Origin: Perlucidibaca wandonensis
GTDB lineage: Bacteria > Pseudomonadota > Gammaproteobacteria > Pseudomonadales > Moraxellaceae
Length of the DNA: 64,000 nt
Reading direction: 5' to 3'
Assembly: GCF_042677145.1 (NCBI RefSeq)
Contig: NZ_JBHTIT010000002.1
Location: 1 to 64,000 of the forward strand
Under the pieces are notes generated by a model. That model searched no databases, was not told the origin of the DNA, and worked only from the letters and a program-made list of their open reading frames with translations. Below are positions 29,672-39,395 of this stretch, piece after piece (positions within the stretch are counted from its first letter, which is position 1; each line of letters begins with the position of its first letter). The position numbers and the translations under genes were made by a program.

Positions 29672-31036
29672 ATGGCGAAGCAAGGCGGACAACAAGCACG
29701 TGAGATGTTACAAAGCCCAGGTATGCAAAAAGGCATGTCTGAGCTGTGGCGCCGCATCGGCTTTTTGTTGTTGGCCTTGCTGGTTTTTCGCCTCGGTGCT
29801 CACATTCCGGTTCCGGGTATTAACCCGAGCCGGTTAGCTGAGCTATTTGATCAAAATAAAGACACTATCCTGAGCTTGTTTAACATGTTCTCGGGTGGTG
29901 CTTTAGAGCGCATGTCTATCCTCGCACTCGGCATCATGCCGTATATTTCTGCGTCGATTATCATGCAGCTTGCCGCGACGATTATCCCGTCGTTGGAAGC
30001 GTTAAAGAAAGAAGGTGAGGCTGGTCGTAGGCAGATCACTCAGTACACTCGCTATGGCACGGTTTTTCTGGCGCTAATTCAATCGATTGGCATGTCAGCT
30101 GGTTTGGTTTCACAAGGCATAACGTTGAATGATGGCATGGCATTTTTTGTGCCAGCAGTAGTTAGTTTGGTTGCCGGGTCTGTATTTTTGATGTGGCTTG
30201 GCGAGCAGATTACTGAGCGCGGTGTTGGTAACGGTATTTCAATGCTGATTTTCGCCGGCATTGTTGCTGGTATGCCTGGCGCCGTAGGCATGGCTTTAGA
30301 GTCAGCTCGCCAAGGTGAGATTGGTATTCTGGCGTTGCTAGTAATTACTGTTCTAGCCATTGCTGTCGTTGCTGCTGTTGTGTTCATGGAGCGCGGCCAG
30401 CGTCGCATTACAGTGCAGTACGCGCAGCGCCAACAGGGTCGCAGAGTATTTGCAGCGCAGCAAAGTCACTTGCCATTAAAGATAAACATGGCTGGCGTTA
30501 TTCCTGCGATTTTTGCTAGCTCGTTATTGTTGTTCCCGGCCAGTATCGGTCAATGGTTTGCACAGTCGCCTAACCCAACGACCTTCCAGCGTATCTTGCA
30601 GGAAATGTCTTTGCTGTTAGCGCCGGCACAGCCGCTGTACTTACTACTGTTTGCCGTACTAATTATTTTCTTCTGCTACTTCTACACGGCCTTAGTTTTC
30701 AACCCGCGTGATGTAGCAGATAACCTGAAGAAATCTGGTGCTTATATTCCAGGTATTCGTCCAGGTGAGCAAACCAGCCGTTATATCGACACCGTATTGG
30801 GTCGCTTAACACTGGTTGGGTCGCTTTACATGACAGCTGTATGTCTGTTGCCGATGATTTTACAGGTATCATTCAATGTGCCGTTTTATCTCGGTGGTAC
30901 CTCGTTGTTGATTGTCGTGGTTGTGGTGATGGACTTTATGTCTCAAGTTCAATCCCATCTCATGTCGCAGCAGTATGAGTCATTGATGAAGAAGGCTAAC
31001 TTGAAAGGCTTCGGTCCTGCTGGTCAAATTCGTTAA
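29672..31036 (+). CDS. secY: Preprotein translocase subunit SecY
   Basis: Central channel of the Sec translocon. The 454-aa protein has about ten membrane helices, the plug and first periplasmic region (RLGAHIPVPGI, NMFSGGALERMSI), and the cytoplasmic loops YAQRQQGRRV and KKSGAYIPGIRPGEQT. Its place after rplO in the spc operon is universal in this group. Confidence 0.98.
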   Translation: MAKQGGQQAREMLQSPGMQKGMSELWRRIGFLLLALLVFRLGAHIPVPGINPSRLAELFDQNKDTILSLFNMFSGGALERMSILALGIMPYISASIIMQLAATIIPSLEALKKEGEAGRRQITQYTRYGTVFLALIQSIGMSAGLVSQGITLNDGMAFFVPAVVSLVAGSVFLMWLGEQITERGVGNGISMLIFAGIVAGMPGAVGMALESARQGEIGILALLVITVLAIAVVAAVVFMERGQRRITVQYAQRQQGRRVFAAQQSHLPLKINMAGVIPAIFASSLLLFPASIGQWFAQSPNPTTFQRILQEMSLLLAPAQPLYLLLFAVLIIFFCYFYTALVFNPRDVADNLKKSGAYIPGIRPGEQTSRYIDTVLGRLTLVGSLYMTAVCLLPMILQVSFNVPFYLGGTSLLIVVVVVMDFMSQVQSHLMSQQYESLMKKANLKGFGPAGQIR

Positions 31037-31073
31037 TTCTCGCGTTTAGTAATTTTGTTGGAGTAGGTGGACC

Positions 31074-31190
31074 ATGAAAGTTCAAGCCTCAGTAAAAAAG
31101 ATTTGTGGCAACTGTAAAATTGTTCGTCGCAATGGAAGCCTTCGTGTGATCTGCAGCGCTGAACCGCGCCACAAACAACGTCAAGGTTAA
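31074..31190 (+). CDS. rpmJ: 50S ribosomal protein L36 (zinc-binding form)
   Basis: A 38-aa ORF behind GGAG, encoding MKVQASVKKICGNCK, RVICSAEP and HKQRQG. The C-x2-C, C and H residues of the zinc-binding form are present. It is the last gene of the spc operon, as in E. coli. Confidence 0.97.
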   Translation: MKVQASVKKICGNCKIVRRNGSLRVICSAEPRHKQRQG

Positions 31191-31294
31191 TCTCAGCAAA
31201 CGGTTGCATTCGGCCAGTTGAGTCGTTAGACTCTCGCGCCTTGCGCTTGGTCCGAATCATCGGTCTGATACGAAAAGAAGTGGAGTAAAGGTCA
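31191..31294 (+). promoter_or_regulatory. Structured leader of the alpha operon (rpsM)
   Basis: An outer helix, ATTCGG (31208-31213) with CCGAAT (31252-31257), encloses two hairpins: GAGTC/GACTC (31220-31233) and GCGC/GCGC (31236-31246). This looks like a three-way junction and ends upstream of the rpsM GGAG. In E. coli S4 represses translation through a pseudoknot at this place. The shape differs from what I know of the E. coli site, so this is a candidate S4 site only. Confidence 0.5.
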
Positions 31295-31651
31295 ATGGCT
31301 CGTATTGCCGGCGTCAACATTCCTGATAACAAGCATGCGGTCATTTCATTGACCTACATTTTTGGTATCGGTCGCACTACCTCGGTGAAGATTCTTTCTG
31401 CCGTAGGCATCGCACCGGAAACTAAGATCAAAGATCTTACCGATGCGCAGCTCGATTTAGTTCGGGCACAAGTAGCTACACACGCAACTGAGGGTGACCT
31501 CCGTCGCGAAGTGTCCATGAACATTAAGCGTCTCATGGATTTAGGTTGCTATCGTGGTATGCGTCATCGTCGTGGCCTTCCGGTCCGCGGTCAGCGTACT
31601 AAAACGAATGCTCGTACCCGTAAGGGCCCGCGCAAAGCACTTAAAAAGTAA
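31295..31651 (+). CDS. rpsM: 30S ribosomal protein S13
   Basis: Head protein that forms bridges to the 50S subunit. The 118-aa protein has ARIAGVNIPDNKHAVISL and the basic C-terminal tail RGLPVRGQRTKTNARTRKG. First gene of the alpha operon. Confidence 0.98.
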   Translation: MARIAGVNIPDNKHAVISLTYIFGIGRTTSVKILSAVGIAPETKIKDLTDAQLDLVRAQVATHATEGDLRREVSMNIKRLMDLGCYRGMRHRRGLPVRGQRTKTNARTRKGPRKALKK

Positions 31652-31686
31652 TTTTTATTCATTCTGCCGAACTCGGAAGCTAAAAG

Positions 31687-32076
31687 ATGGCGAAAGATAA
31701 CTCGCGCGCACGTAAGAAGGTGACCCGTCAGGTCTCTGACGGCATCGCGCACATTCATGCGTCTTTTAATAACACCATTGTGATGATTACCGATCGTCAA
31801 GGTAACGCACTGGCCTGGGCCACCTCTGGTGGTCAGGGCTTCCGCGGTTCCCGCAAGTCCACCCCATTTGCCGCACAGGTTGCCGCAGAAGTTGCTGGTA
31901 AAGCAGCTGCTGAATACGGTTTGAAAAATCTGGATGTGCAAGTGAAGGGTCCGGGCCCGGGCCGCGAATCCGCCGTGCGCGCTTTGAACGCAGCTGGTTA
32001 TAAGATCAATAGCATTTCAGATGTGACACCCATCCCGCACAACGGATGCCGTCCTTCTAAAAAGCGTCGCGTGTAA
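31687..32076 (+). CDS. rpsK: 30S ribosomal protein S11
   Basis: Platform protein near the Shine-Dalgarno helix. The 129-aa protein has the GPGPGRESAVRAL signature and the C-terminal DVTPIPHNGCRPSKKRRV. A 35-base gap with a weak Shine-Dalgarno (GGAAG) precedes it. Confidence 0.98.
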   Translation: MAKDNSRARKKVTRQVSDGIAHIHASFNNTIVMITDRQGNALAWATSGGQGFRGSRKSTPFAAQVAAEVAGKAAAEYGLKNLDVQVKGPGPGRESAVRALNAAGYKINSISDVTPIPHNGCRPSKKRRV

Positions 32077-32091
32077 GAGGAGACTGGGAAT

Positions 32092-32715
32092 ATGGCTCGT
32101 TATATTGGCCCAAAATGTAAGCTCTCCCGTCGCGAAGGAACCGATCTTCAACTGAAGAGCGGCGTTCGTGCACTGGACACCAAATGCAAAGCTGATCAAG
32201 CACCAGGCCAGCATGGCGCATCCCGCAAGGGTCGCATGTCGGAGTACGGTACTCAGCATCGTGAAAAAATGAAAGTTCGTCGTATTTACGGTGTGCTTGA
32301 GCGTCAATTCAGCAATTACTACAAAGAAGCTGCTCGTCTTCGTGGTTCAACTGGTGAAAACCTGTTGCTTTTGCTTGAGTCGCGTTTAGATAACGTTGTG
32401 TATCGCATGGGTTTCGGTGCTACTCGCTCCGAATCACGTCAGCTGGTTAGCCACCGCGCAATCTTGGTAAATGGCGTTCGCGTCAACGTTGCCTCGATTC
32501 AGGTAGCTCCTGGTGATGTCATCACTGTTCACGAGAAAGCGAAAGGCCAAGTGCGCGTTAAAAACGCTTTGGAATTAGCTGCTCAACGTGGTGTTCCAGT
32601 ATGGCTTCAGGTGGATAACACCAAGCTCGAAGGTACATTTAAGACACGTCCGGAACGTTCCGACTTGTCCTCTGAAATCAACGAAAACTTGATCGTTGAA
32701 CTGTACTCCAAGTAA
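32092..32715 (+). CDS. rpsD: 30S ribosomal protein S4
   Basis: Primary 16S rRNA binder, fidelity protein and, in E. coli, repressor of the alpha operon. The 207-aa protein begins ARYIGPKCKLSRREG and has the S4 domain (LESRLDNVVYRMGFG, SHRAILVNGVRV). Confidence 0.98.
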   Translation: MARYIGPKCKLSRREGTDLQLKSGVRALDTKCKADQAPGQHGASRKGRMSEYGTQHREKMKVRRIYGVLERQFSNYYKEAARLRGSTGENLLLLLESRLDNVVYRMGFGATRSESRQLVSHRAILVNGVRVNVASIQVAPGDVITVHEKAKGQVRVKNALELAAQRGVPVWLQVDNTKLEGTFKTRPERSDLSSEINENLIVELYSK

Positions 32716-32739
32716 TCGCTTGATTTGAGGGTGTCATCC

Positions 32740-33744
32740 ATGTCACAGGTTAATGAGTTTCTGACGCCGCGCAGCATCGCTGTGCAGGCAGTCAGCGCTA
32801 CCCGCGCCAAGGTCACCCTGGAGCCGCTTGAACGCGGTTTCGGTCATACGCTGGGTAATGCTTTGCGTCGCATTTTGCTATCTTCCATGCCCGGTGCGGC
32901 AGTGGTCGATGTTGAAATCGAAGGCGTTGAGCATGAGTACAGCGCCATTGAAGGTGTTCAGGAAGATGTCATCGAAATCCTGCTCAACCTGAAAGGCTTG
33001 GCACTAAAATTGTTTGAACAGCAAGAAGCCATTTTAGCGATTGATGCTAAAGGTCCTTGCGTTGTAACTGCTGCTGATTTGTCGTTGCCACATAACTGCG
33101 AAGTGGTTAACCCTTCGCATGTTATTGCAACCTTGGGCGCTAACGCGCACTTGAAAATGAAGCTGCGTGTTGCACGCGGTCGCGGCTATGAGCCCGCAGA
33201 CGGTCGTTACGAAGAAGATGAAACGCGTCCAATTGGCCGTTTACTTTTAGATGCTTCGTTTAGCCCGATTCTACGTGTTGCTTACGTCGTTGAAAGTGCG
33301 CGTGTTGAACAGCGTACTGACTTGGACAAGCTGGTAATTGACTTGGAAACAAACGGTACCATTGATGCTGAAGAAGCGATTCGTCGCGCAGCAACAGTGT
33401 TACAACAGCAAATCGCCGTCTTCGTTGATTTGGAAGCAGATAGCCCATCCGTGGCTCCGCTACCAGGCAACGATGTTGATCCGATCTTGTTGCGTCCAGT
33501 TGATGACCTAGAGTTAACCGTTCGTTCGGCTAACTGCTTGAAAGCTGAAAATATTTACTACATCGGTGATCTGGTTCAGCGCACTGAAGTAGAACTGTTG
33601 AAGACGCCGAACTTAGGCAAGAAATCATTGACTGAAATCAAAGATGTCTTGGCTTCCAAAGGCTTGTCTTTGGGGATGCGCTTGGAGAACTGGCCACCAG
33701 CTAGCCTGCGCAATGACGACCGTTTGAATTTTCGCGGCCGTTAA
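32740..33744 (+). CDS. rpoA: DNA-directed RNA polymerase subunit alpha
   Basis: Forms the dimer that nucleates RNA polymerase and whose C-terminal domain contacts UP elements and activators. ATG 32740 (MSQVNEFLTPRS) behind GAGGG gives 334 aa; an upstream TTG at 32725 is rejected. The N-terminal domain has GFGHTLGNALRRILLSS, and the C-terminal domain has NCLKAENI and TPNLGKKSLTEIKDVL. Confidence 0.98.
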   Translation: MSQVNEFLTPRSIAVQAVSATRAKVTLEPLERGFGHTLGNALRRILLSSMPGAAVVDVEIEGVEHEYSAIEGVQEDVIEILLNLKGLALKLFEQQEAILAIDAKGPCVVTAADLSLPHNCEVVNPSHVIATLGANAHLKMKLRVARGRGYEPADGRYEEDETRPIGRLLLDASFSPILRVAYVVESARVEQRTDLDKLVIDLETNGTIDAEEAIRRAATVLQQQIAVFVDLEADSPSVAPLPGNDVDPILLRPVDDLELTVRSANCLKAENIYYIGDLVQRTEVELLKTPNLGKKSLTEIKDVLASKGLSLGMRLENWPPASLRNDDRLNFRGR

Positions 33745-33775
33745 TCGGCAACTGAATTAGTGTAGGAAGACTGCC

Positions 33776-34162
33776 ATGCGTCATCGTAATAGTAATGTAA
33801 AACTCGGCCGTACCAGCGCACACCGTAATGCTATGTTCCAAAACATGGCTGTGTCGCTGTTTGAGCATGAGCTGATTCGCACAACCTTGCCTAAAGCAAA
33901 AGAACTGCGTCGCGTGGCAGAGCCTCTGATCACGCTGGCCAAAAATGACACAGTGGCTAATCGCCGCTTGGCATTTGCCCGCACTCGCTCGAAGCAAATG
34001 GTTGGCAAATTGTTCACCGTTCTTGGTCCACGTTATAAAGAGCGTAACGGTGGCTATTTGCGTGTATTGAAAGCTGGCAACCGTCCAGGCGACAACGCAC
34101 CAATGGCCTATGTTGAGCTCGTTGATCGTGCTATCGCAGGTCCAGCGACTGATGCTGAATAA
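33776..34162 (+). CDS. rplQ: 50S ribosomal protein L17
   Basis: Exit-tunnel rim protein. The 128-aa protein begins MRHRNSNVKLGRTSAHRNAM and ends the alpha operon; a strong terminator follows 25 bases later. Confidence 0.98.
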   Translation: MRHRNSNVKLGRTSAHRNAMFQNMAVSLFEHELIRTTLPKAKELRRVAEPLITLAKNDTVANRRLAFARTRSKQMVGKLFTVLGPRYKERNGGYLRVLKAGNRPGDNAPMAYVELVDRAIAGPATDAE

Positions 34163-34186
34163 GCATTAAGTTTTGGATGTGTGATT

Positions 34187-34215
34187 CAAAAAAGCCAGCT
34201 AACGCTGGCTTTTTT
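34187..34215. terminator. Bidirectional terminator between rplQ and uvrA
   Basis: A 12-bp perfect stem (34188-34199 with 34204-34215) with loop TAAC is flanked by A on the left and T on the right. It can therefore stop transcripts from both rplQ and the convergent uvrA. Confidence 0.9.
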
Positions 34216-34249
34216 GTGTCTGAGAATTGCCATTAAAACTACTGCTGGC

Positions 34250-37075
34250 TTATAAGCTCAGCAGTGGCTTCAAAAAGCGTCCTGTATGCGATGCGGAGTT
34301 ATTGGCGACATCTTCTGGCGTGCCCTCGGCAATGATCATACCGCCACCGTCGCCACCCTCAGGGCCAAGATCTAAAACCCAGTCAGCAGTTTTAATGACA
34401 TCTAGATTGTGCTCAATCACAACGACGGTGTTGCCGGCATCGCGCAGGCGATGCAAGACGCCAAGCAGCTGTTCTATATCGTAAAAATGCAGGCCGGTAG
34501 TCGGTTCATCAAGAATGTACAGTGTGCGTCCGGTGTCACGCTTAGATAGCTCCCGCGCTAACTTCACCCGCTGAGCCTCGCCGCCAGATAGTGTGGTCGC
34601 GGCTTGGCCAAGCGTGATGTAAGAGAGTCCGACATCAATCAGTGTCTGTAGCTTTCGTGCTAGCGCTGGGATGGCGTCGAAGAACTCGCGCGCGACCTCT
34701 ACCGTCATGCCTAAGACTTCGGTAATGGTTTTATTTTTGTAGCGGACATCTAGTGTTTCGCGGTTATACCGCAGGCCTTTGCAGGTATCGCAGGATACAT
34801 AGACATCCGGTAGAAAATGCATTTCGACCTTAATGACTCCATCACCTTGGCAGGCCTCGCAGCGCCCACCCTTGACGTTAAATGAGAATCGACCGGGGCC
34901 ATAGCCGCGTGAGCGAGCTTCCTGTGTGCCGGCAAATAGCTCACGAATCGGCGTGAACAGGCCGGTATACGTCGCTGGATTAGAGCGCGGAGTTCTGCCA
35001 ATAGGGCTTTGATCGATATCGACGACTTTGTCGAGCAGCTCTATGCCTTCAATCGCATCATGTTCCGCAGGATTTCGTTCGCCAGCACCGTTGAGCTTGG
35101 TAGCAGCAATTGGAAATAGCGTGCCGTTGATCAACGTTGATTTGCCAGATCCGGACACGCCTGTGATGCAAGTCATAAGACCGAGTGGAATGGCGGCAGT
35201 TACGTTTTTTAGGTTATTGCCACGCGCACCTACGATGCGGAGCTGTGCTTGAGCATCCGGTGTGTGACGCTTAGCGGGTATTTCGATGCGACGGCGACCA
35301 GATAGGTAGTCGCCAGTCACCGACTCGGTGCAGTTGATGATGTCGTCGACGTTGCCGCTGGCGATGATTTGCCCGCCATGTGCACCTGCGCCTGGGCCAA
35401 TATCAATTACAAAGTCGGCCGCACGAATGGCGTCTTCGTCATGCTCAACCACTAATACGCTATTACCGAGGTCACGAAGATGGATCAGCGTGCTAAGTAG
35501 GCGCTCGTTGTCTCGCTGATGCAGACCAATCGATGGCTCATCGAGCACATACATGACGCCGACTAAGCCTGCACCGATCTGTGACGCTAAGCGAATGCGC
35601 TGAGCTTCGCCGCCAGACAGCGTATCGGCCGAGCGATTAAGGCTGAGATAGTCTAGGCCGACATTGACCAAGAATTGCAGGCGGTCGCGAATTTCTTTAA
35701 GTATCTTCTCGGCGATTTGGCCTTTTGCACCCGGCAATTTCAGATCGTGAAAATAGGCATTGGCTTTGGCGATAGGCAGGCGCGAAACCATTGGCAAGTT
35801 AGTTTCGCCAACAAAGACATGCCGAGACTCTAGGCGCAGTCGTGAGCCTTCGCAGTCGCTACAGGATGCTGAATTAAGGAACTGGGACAGGTCTTCGCGG
35901 ACGCTTGCAGAGTCGGTTTCGCGATAGCGTCGTTCAAGGTTAGTGAGAATGCCTTCAAAGGGGTGGGCGCGTTGTACTTGCCGTCCACGATCGCCAAGGT
36001 ATGTGAAGTTAATGTCTTCTTTGTCTGAGCCACTTAATAGTGATTTTTTAATCTTCGCGTTGAGCTCTTCCCACGGCGTATCGAGGCTGAACTGATAATG
36101 CTCAGCAAGTGATTCGAGCATGGCGTAATAATAAAAATTGCGCCTATCCCAACCGCGAATAGCACCTTGCGATAGAGAAAGCTCAGGGTGCGCAATCAAG
36201 CGACGCTCATCGAAGTATTGCTTAACGCCAAGGCCATCACAGCTTTGGCAGGCGCCGGCTGGGTTGTTGAATGAAAATAGGCGCGGCTCTAACTCGGCAA
36301 TGGCGTAGCCACAATGAGCACAGCTAAAGCGTGCAGAGAACACCATCTCAGCGCCGTCTTCGTTCATCGGCACAACCCAGGCGACACCATCAGCAATGCG
36401 CAGGGCGGTCTCGAACGATTCTGCCAGCCGTAACTGCAGATCGGCTCGCACTTTAAAGCGGTCAACCACGACTTCAATATTGTGCTTTTTCTGTTTATCT
36501 AGCGCTGGAGCTTCATCAAGATCGACAACGATGCCGTTGATGCGAGCGCGAACAAAACCTTCAGCACGGAGCTTATCAAAGACATGCAAGTGCTCGCCTT
36601 TACGCTCACGCACGATCGGCGCTAAGAGCATGAGCGCAGTGCCTTCAGGTATCTCAAGCACGTGATCAACCATTTGGCTGACCGTTTGTGCTGCTAGCTC
36701 AACATTATGCTCTGGGCAGCGTGGCGTGCCTGCGCGGGCAAATAATAGGCGCAGGTAGTCGTGAATCTCGGTAATGGTGCCGACCGTTGAGCGAGGATTG
36801 TGTGACGTTGATTTTTGCTCGATCGAAATGGCCGGCGATAAGCCTTCGATATGATCAACGTCGGGCTTCTCCATGAGCGATAAAAATTGCCGTGCATAGG
36901 CCGAAAGTGACTCGACATAGCGACGCTGGCCCTCAGCGTAAAGCGTATCGAAAGCGAGTGAAGATTTGCCTGAGCCAGACAGCCCTGTAATGACGACGAA
37001 TTTATCGCGAGGGATGTCGACATCAATATTTTTCAGGTTGTGCGTACGTGCGCCACGTACCTTAATGCTATTCAT
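34250..37075 (-). CDS. uvrA: Excinuclease ABC subunit A
   Basis: Damage-recognition ATPase of nucleotide excision repair that loads UvrB. The 941-aa protein has two ABC ATPase modules: Walker A GLSGSGKSS near residue 31 and GVSGSGKSTL near 640, with signature sequences LSGGEAQRI and LSGGEAQRV. Zinc sites are visible as CAHC...CQSC in the first half and CEAC...CDTC in the second. No LexA-type box was found in the 132-base gap upstream. Confidence 0.98.
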   Translation of the reverse strand: MNSIKVRGARTHNLKNIDVDIPRDKFVVITGLSGSGKSSLAFDTLYAEGQRRYVESLSAYARQFLSLMEKPDVDHIEGLSPAISIEQKSTSHNPRSTVGTITEIHDYLRLLFARAGTPRCPEHNVELAAQTVSQMVDHVLEIPEGTALMLLAPIVRERKGEHLHVFDKLRAEGFVRARINGIVVDLDEAPALDKQKKHNIEVVVDRFKVRADLQLRLAESFETALRIADGVAWVVPMNEDGAEMVFSARFSCAHCGYAIAELEPRLFSFNNPAGACQSCDGLGVKQYFDERRLIAHPELSLSQGAIRGWDRRNFYYYAMLESLAEHYQFSLDTPWEELNAKIKKSLLSGSDKEDINFTYLGDRGRQVQRAHPFEGILTNLERRYRETDSASVREDLSQFLNSASCSDCEGSRLRLESRHVFVGETNLPMVSRLPIAKANAYFHDLKLPGAKGQIAEKILKEIRDRLQFLVNVGLDYLSLNRSADTLSGGEAQRIRLASQIGAGLVGVMYVLDEPSIGLHQRDNERLLSTLIHLRDLGNSVLVVEHDEDAIRAADFVIDIGPGAGAHGGQIIASGNVDDIINCTESVTGDYLSGRRRIEIPAKRHTPDAQAQLRIVGARGNNLKNVTAAIPLGLMTCITGVSGSGKSTLINGTLFPIAATKLNGAGERNPAEHDAIEGIELLDKVVDIDQSPIGRTPRSNPATYTGLFTPIRELFAGTQEARSRGYGPGRFSFNVKGGRCEACQGDGVIKVEMHFLPDVYVSCDTCKGLRYNRETLDVRYKNKTITEVLGMTVEVAREFFDAIPALARKLQTLIDVGLSYITLGQAATTLSGGEAQRVKLARELSKRDTGRTLYILDEPTTGLHFYDIEQLLGVLHRLRDAGNTVVVIEHNLDVIKTADWVLDLGPEGGDGGGMIIAEGTPEDVANNSASHTGRFLKPLLSL

Positions 37076-37237
37076 GCTGAAGCCTAGAAAAAATCAATGT
37101 TCCAGTATACGCAAAAGCGGCGCCCATCCGCAGGCTAATGCGCTAGATCAAATGCTAGACAAGATAAAAATCCAGCACTGTGCCGTGAGCAAGTCAGTGC
37201 TAGAATCATGCCCCCAGATTTTCGTTGTCAGACCAAT

Positions 37238-38641
37238 ATGTCCGCAATGACCACCGGTGAGCGTCACGCCGTATTCTCACTAGCCACGATTTTCTCACTG
37301 CGCATGGTCGGTCTTTTCATGATCTTGCCGGTGTTTTCGGTATATGGCGCCTCGTTAGATGGCGCAACACCACTATTGATAGGTCTTGCTGTCGGTAGTT
37401 ACGGGCTAGCACAGCTGATGCTGCAAATTCCCTTCGGCTTATGGGCTGACCGTTTCGATCGAAAAAAGCTCATCCTCATCGGCTTATTACTGTTTGTCAT
37501 TGGCGGCGCTGTGGCGGCGCAAGCGACGAGTATTTGGTGGGTCATTATTGGCCGATTTTTGCAAGGCGCAGGCGCAATTTCAGCTGTAGTGATGGCGCTA
37601 CTGTCGGACTTGGTGCGTGATGAGCATCGTACGCGCGCGATGGCGGTAGTGGGCATGAGTATTGGTATTTCCTTCGCCATTGCCTTTGTATTAGGGCCTT
37701 GGGTAGCCGATATTTTTGGCTTGTCTGGGCTGTTTTGGGTAACCACTATCATGGGTGTTGCCGCCATGCTGCTCTGTGTTTGGCGGGTGCCGCGTGCTCG
37801 TCAAGCCCAGCGCCAGCTGCCGCCACACTACATGACGCATTTGCGTGAAATGCTCGCAGTACCTGAGTTGCGTCGATTAAATATAGGTATTTTTACACTG
37901 CACTTGGTGATGACTGCTTGCTTTGTGTCGTTGCCACCATTACTAGTTGCGGCGGGATTGCCCGTGAGTCAGCACGGCTGGCTGTATTTGCCGGTGATGT
38001 TGATTGCTTTTATTGCGCTGATCCCTGCGGTGATTATTGCTGAGAAAAAGCACCGCATGCGGGAGGTTTATTTGAGTGCCGTGGTGCTGCTATTTGTCGC
38101 CATGATTGCCTTGGCATTTGCGCATAAAGGACTGGTTGCTCTCATTATTTCGGTGGCGCTATTTTTCTTCGCATTTAATCTGCTTGAAGCACTACTTCCG
38201 TCGTTGGTGAGCAAAATCAGCCCCGCTGGCGGCAAAGGTACGGCGATGGGTATTTACAGTACATCGCAGTTTTTAGGTGCATTTTTGGGCGGCGTTACCG
38301 GCGGAGCGTTGCATCAATGGCAGCAGGGCGGCGGGCTATTCTTAGTACTGGCAGTCGCGACGATGTTTTGGCTATGGCGTGCCTACTCCATGGCACAGCC
38401 AGCCTATTTGCATAGCGTAATACTGCAACCAGAGGGTGAGGGTCGTGGCCAGGTTGGTGAGGCAAGTCCAGGTATAGGGCAGTTACTGAGCGAACAAGCA
38501 TTGTCGGATATTCGTGCGCTTGCTGGCGTAGAGGAGCTTGTCGTGCTTCCCGATGATGCGCTGATTTATTTGAAAGTTGATAAGCTGCACTGGCAGCCAG
38601 AATCGCTGACGCCATGGCCAGTAAGAATAATTGCCACATAA
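37238..38641 (+). CDS. YajR-type MFS transporter with C-terminal cytoplasmic domain
   Basis: Major facilitator carrier in the inner membrane, substrate unknown. About 12 membrane helices, with MFS motif A (GLWADRFDRKKLI) after helix 2 and GRFLQGAGAISAVV later. After the last helix (~residue 385) comes a ~80-residue soluble tail similar in layout to the ferredoxin-like YAM domain of YajR. Start is uncertain: ATGs at 37208, 37238 and 37247. A TAGAAT -10-like box at 37201 would place the transcript start too close to 37208, so I chose 37238 (MSAMTTGER). Neighbours uvrA and ssb match the Pseudomonas arrangement. Confidence 0.85.
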   Translation: MSAMTTGERHAVFSLATIFSLRMVGLFMILPVFSVYGASLDGATPLLIGLAVGSYGLAQLMLQIPFGLWADRFDRKKLILIGLLLFVIGGAVAAQATSIWWVIIGRFLQGAGAISAVVMALLSDLVRDEHRTRAMAVVGMSIGISFAIAFVLGPWVADIFGLSGLFWVTTIMGVAAMLLCVWRVPRARQAQRQLPPHYMTHLREMLAVPELRRLNIGIFTLHLVMTACFVSLPPLLVAAGLPVSQHGWLYLPVMLIAFIALIPAVIIAEKKHRMREVYLSAVVLLFVAMIALAFAHKGLVALIISVALFFFAFNLLEALLPSLVSKISPAGGKGTAMGIYSTSQFLGAFLGGVTGGALHQWQQGGGLFLVLAVATMFWLWRAYSMAQPAYLHSVILQPEGEGRGQVGEASPGIGQLLSEQALSDIRALAGVEELVVLPDDALIYLKVDKLHWQPESLTPWPVRIIAT

Positions 38642-38704
38642 GGTGGCGAAGCCTAGGTCACTGGTCTACATTAGTTTTAACAAAATAGCGTTTAGGAGAG
38701 AGCC

Positions 38705-39226
38705 ATGCGTGGTGTAAATAAGGTCATTTTGGTGGGTAATTTAGGGCGCGATCCCGAGGTACGTTATTTGCCGTCAGGTGGTGCCGTGGCCAATATCACT
38801 GTCGCTACCAGCGAGGCTTGGAAGGATAAAAATACCGGCGCTATGCAAGAGCAAACTGAATGGCATCGTGTGGTTTTTTACGGGCGTTTAGCTGAAGTTG
38901 CTGGCGAGTACTTGCGCAAGGGCTCTAAGGTTTATCTAGAAGGCAGTCTGCACACACGTAAGTGGCAGGACAAGGCGACAGGCCAAGACAAGTACGCAAC
39001 CGAAATTAAAGCGATGGCTATGCAAATGCTAGATGGCAAGGGCGGCAATTCATCGAGCTCAGATGATGGTAATGCACCATCGTATGATGACTATGATGGT
39101 GGTGGTTCGTCGCAAGCCAAGGCTCCAGCAGCTCGGCCATCGTCGCCGCGCCCAAGCCCGTCTGCGCCGCCGCGAGCCGCCGCGCCGGCAGCAATGGAAG
39201 ATTTCGATGACGACATCCCGTTCTAG
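38705..39226 (+). CDS. ssb: Single-stranded DNA-binding protein
   Basis: Coats single-stranded DNA and recruits repair and replication proteins. The 173-aa protein has an OB fold in residues 1-~112 (MRGVNKVILVGNLGRDPEVRY, EQTEWHRVVFYG), a low-complexity Gly/Ser/Pro linker, and the acidic tip DFDDDIPF that binds partner proteins. AGGAGAG Shine-Dalgarno. Confidence 0.98.
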   Translation: MRGVNKVILVGNLGRDPEVRYLPSGGAVANITVATSEAWKDKNTGAMQEQTEWHRVVFYGRLAEVAGEYLRKGSKVYLEGSLHTRKWQDKATGQDKYATEIKAMAMQMLDGKGGNSSSSDDGNAPSYDDYDGGGSSQAKAPAARPSSPRPSPSAPPRAAAPAAMEDFDDDIPF

Positions 39227-39254
39227 CGCTTTCCCGCGCTTCGTAAGTGAATCG

Positions 39255-39282
39255 ACGCCCCTTTGACGGGGCGTTCGTTTTT
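39255..39282 (+). terminator. Terminator after ssb
   Basis: ACGCCCC (39255-39261) pairs with GGGGCGT (39268-39274), followed by TCGTTTTT. Located 28 bases after the ssb stop. Confidence 0.85.
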
Positions 39283-39395
39283 GTAACAGGGCATCGTAGA
39301 GTGCGGCAAAGCGAGAAATTTCACGCTATGATGTCGCCACTATAAGAGTTACGTCTTGTTTGTTATTTGCTCTGCTAGATGACAGCAAGACCGCG

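Noticed and set aside
37076..37237. Possible LexA box between uvrA and the MFS gene, and before ssb
   Set aside because: I looked for CTG-N10-CAG on both strands and found only half sites, so SOS control is not supported here.
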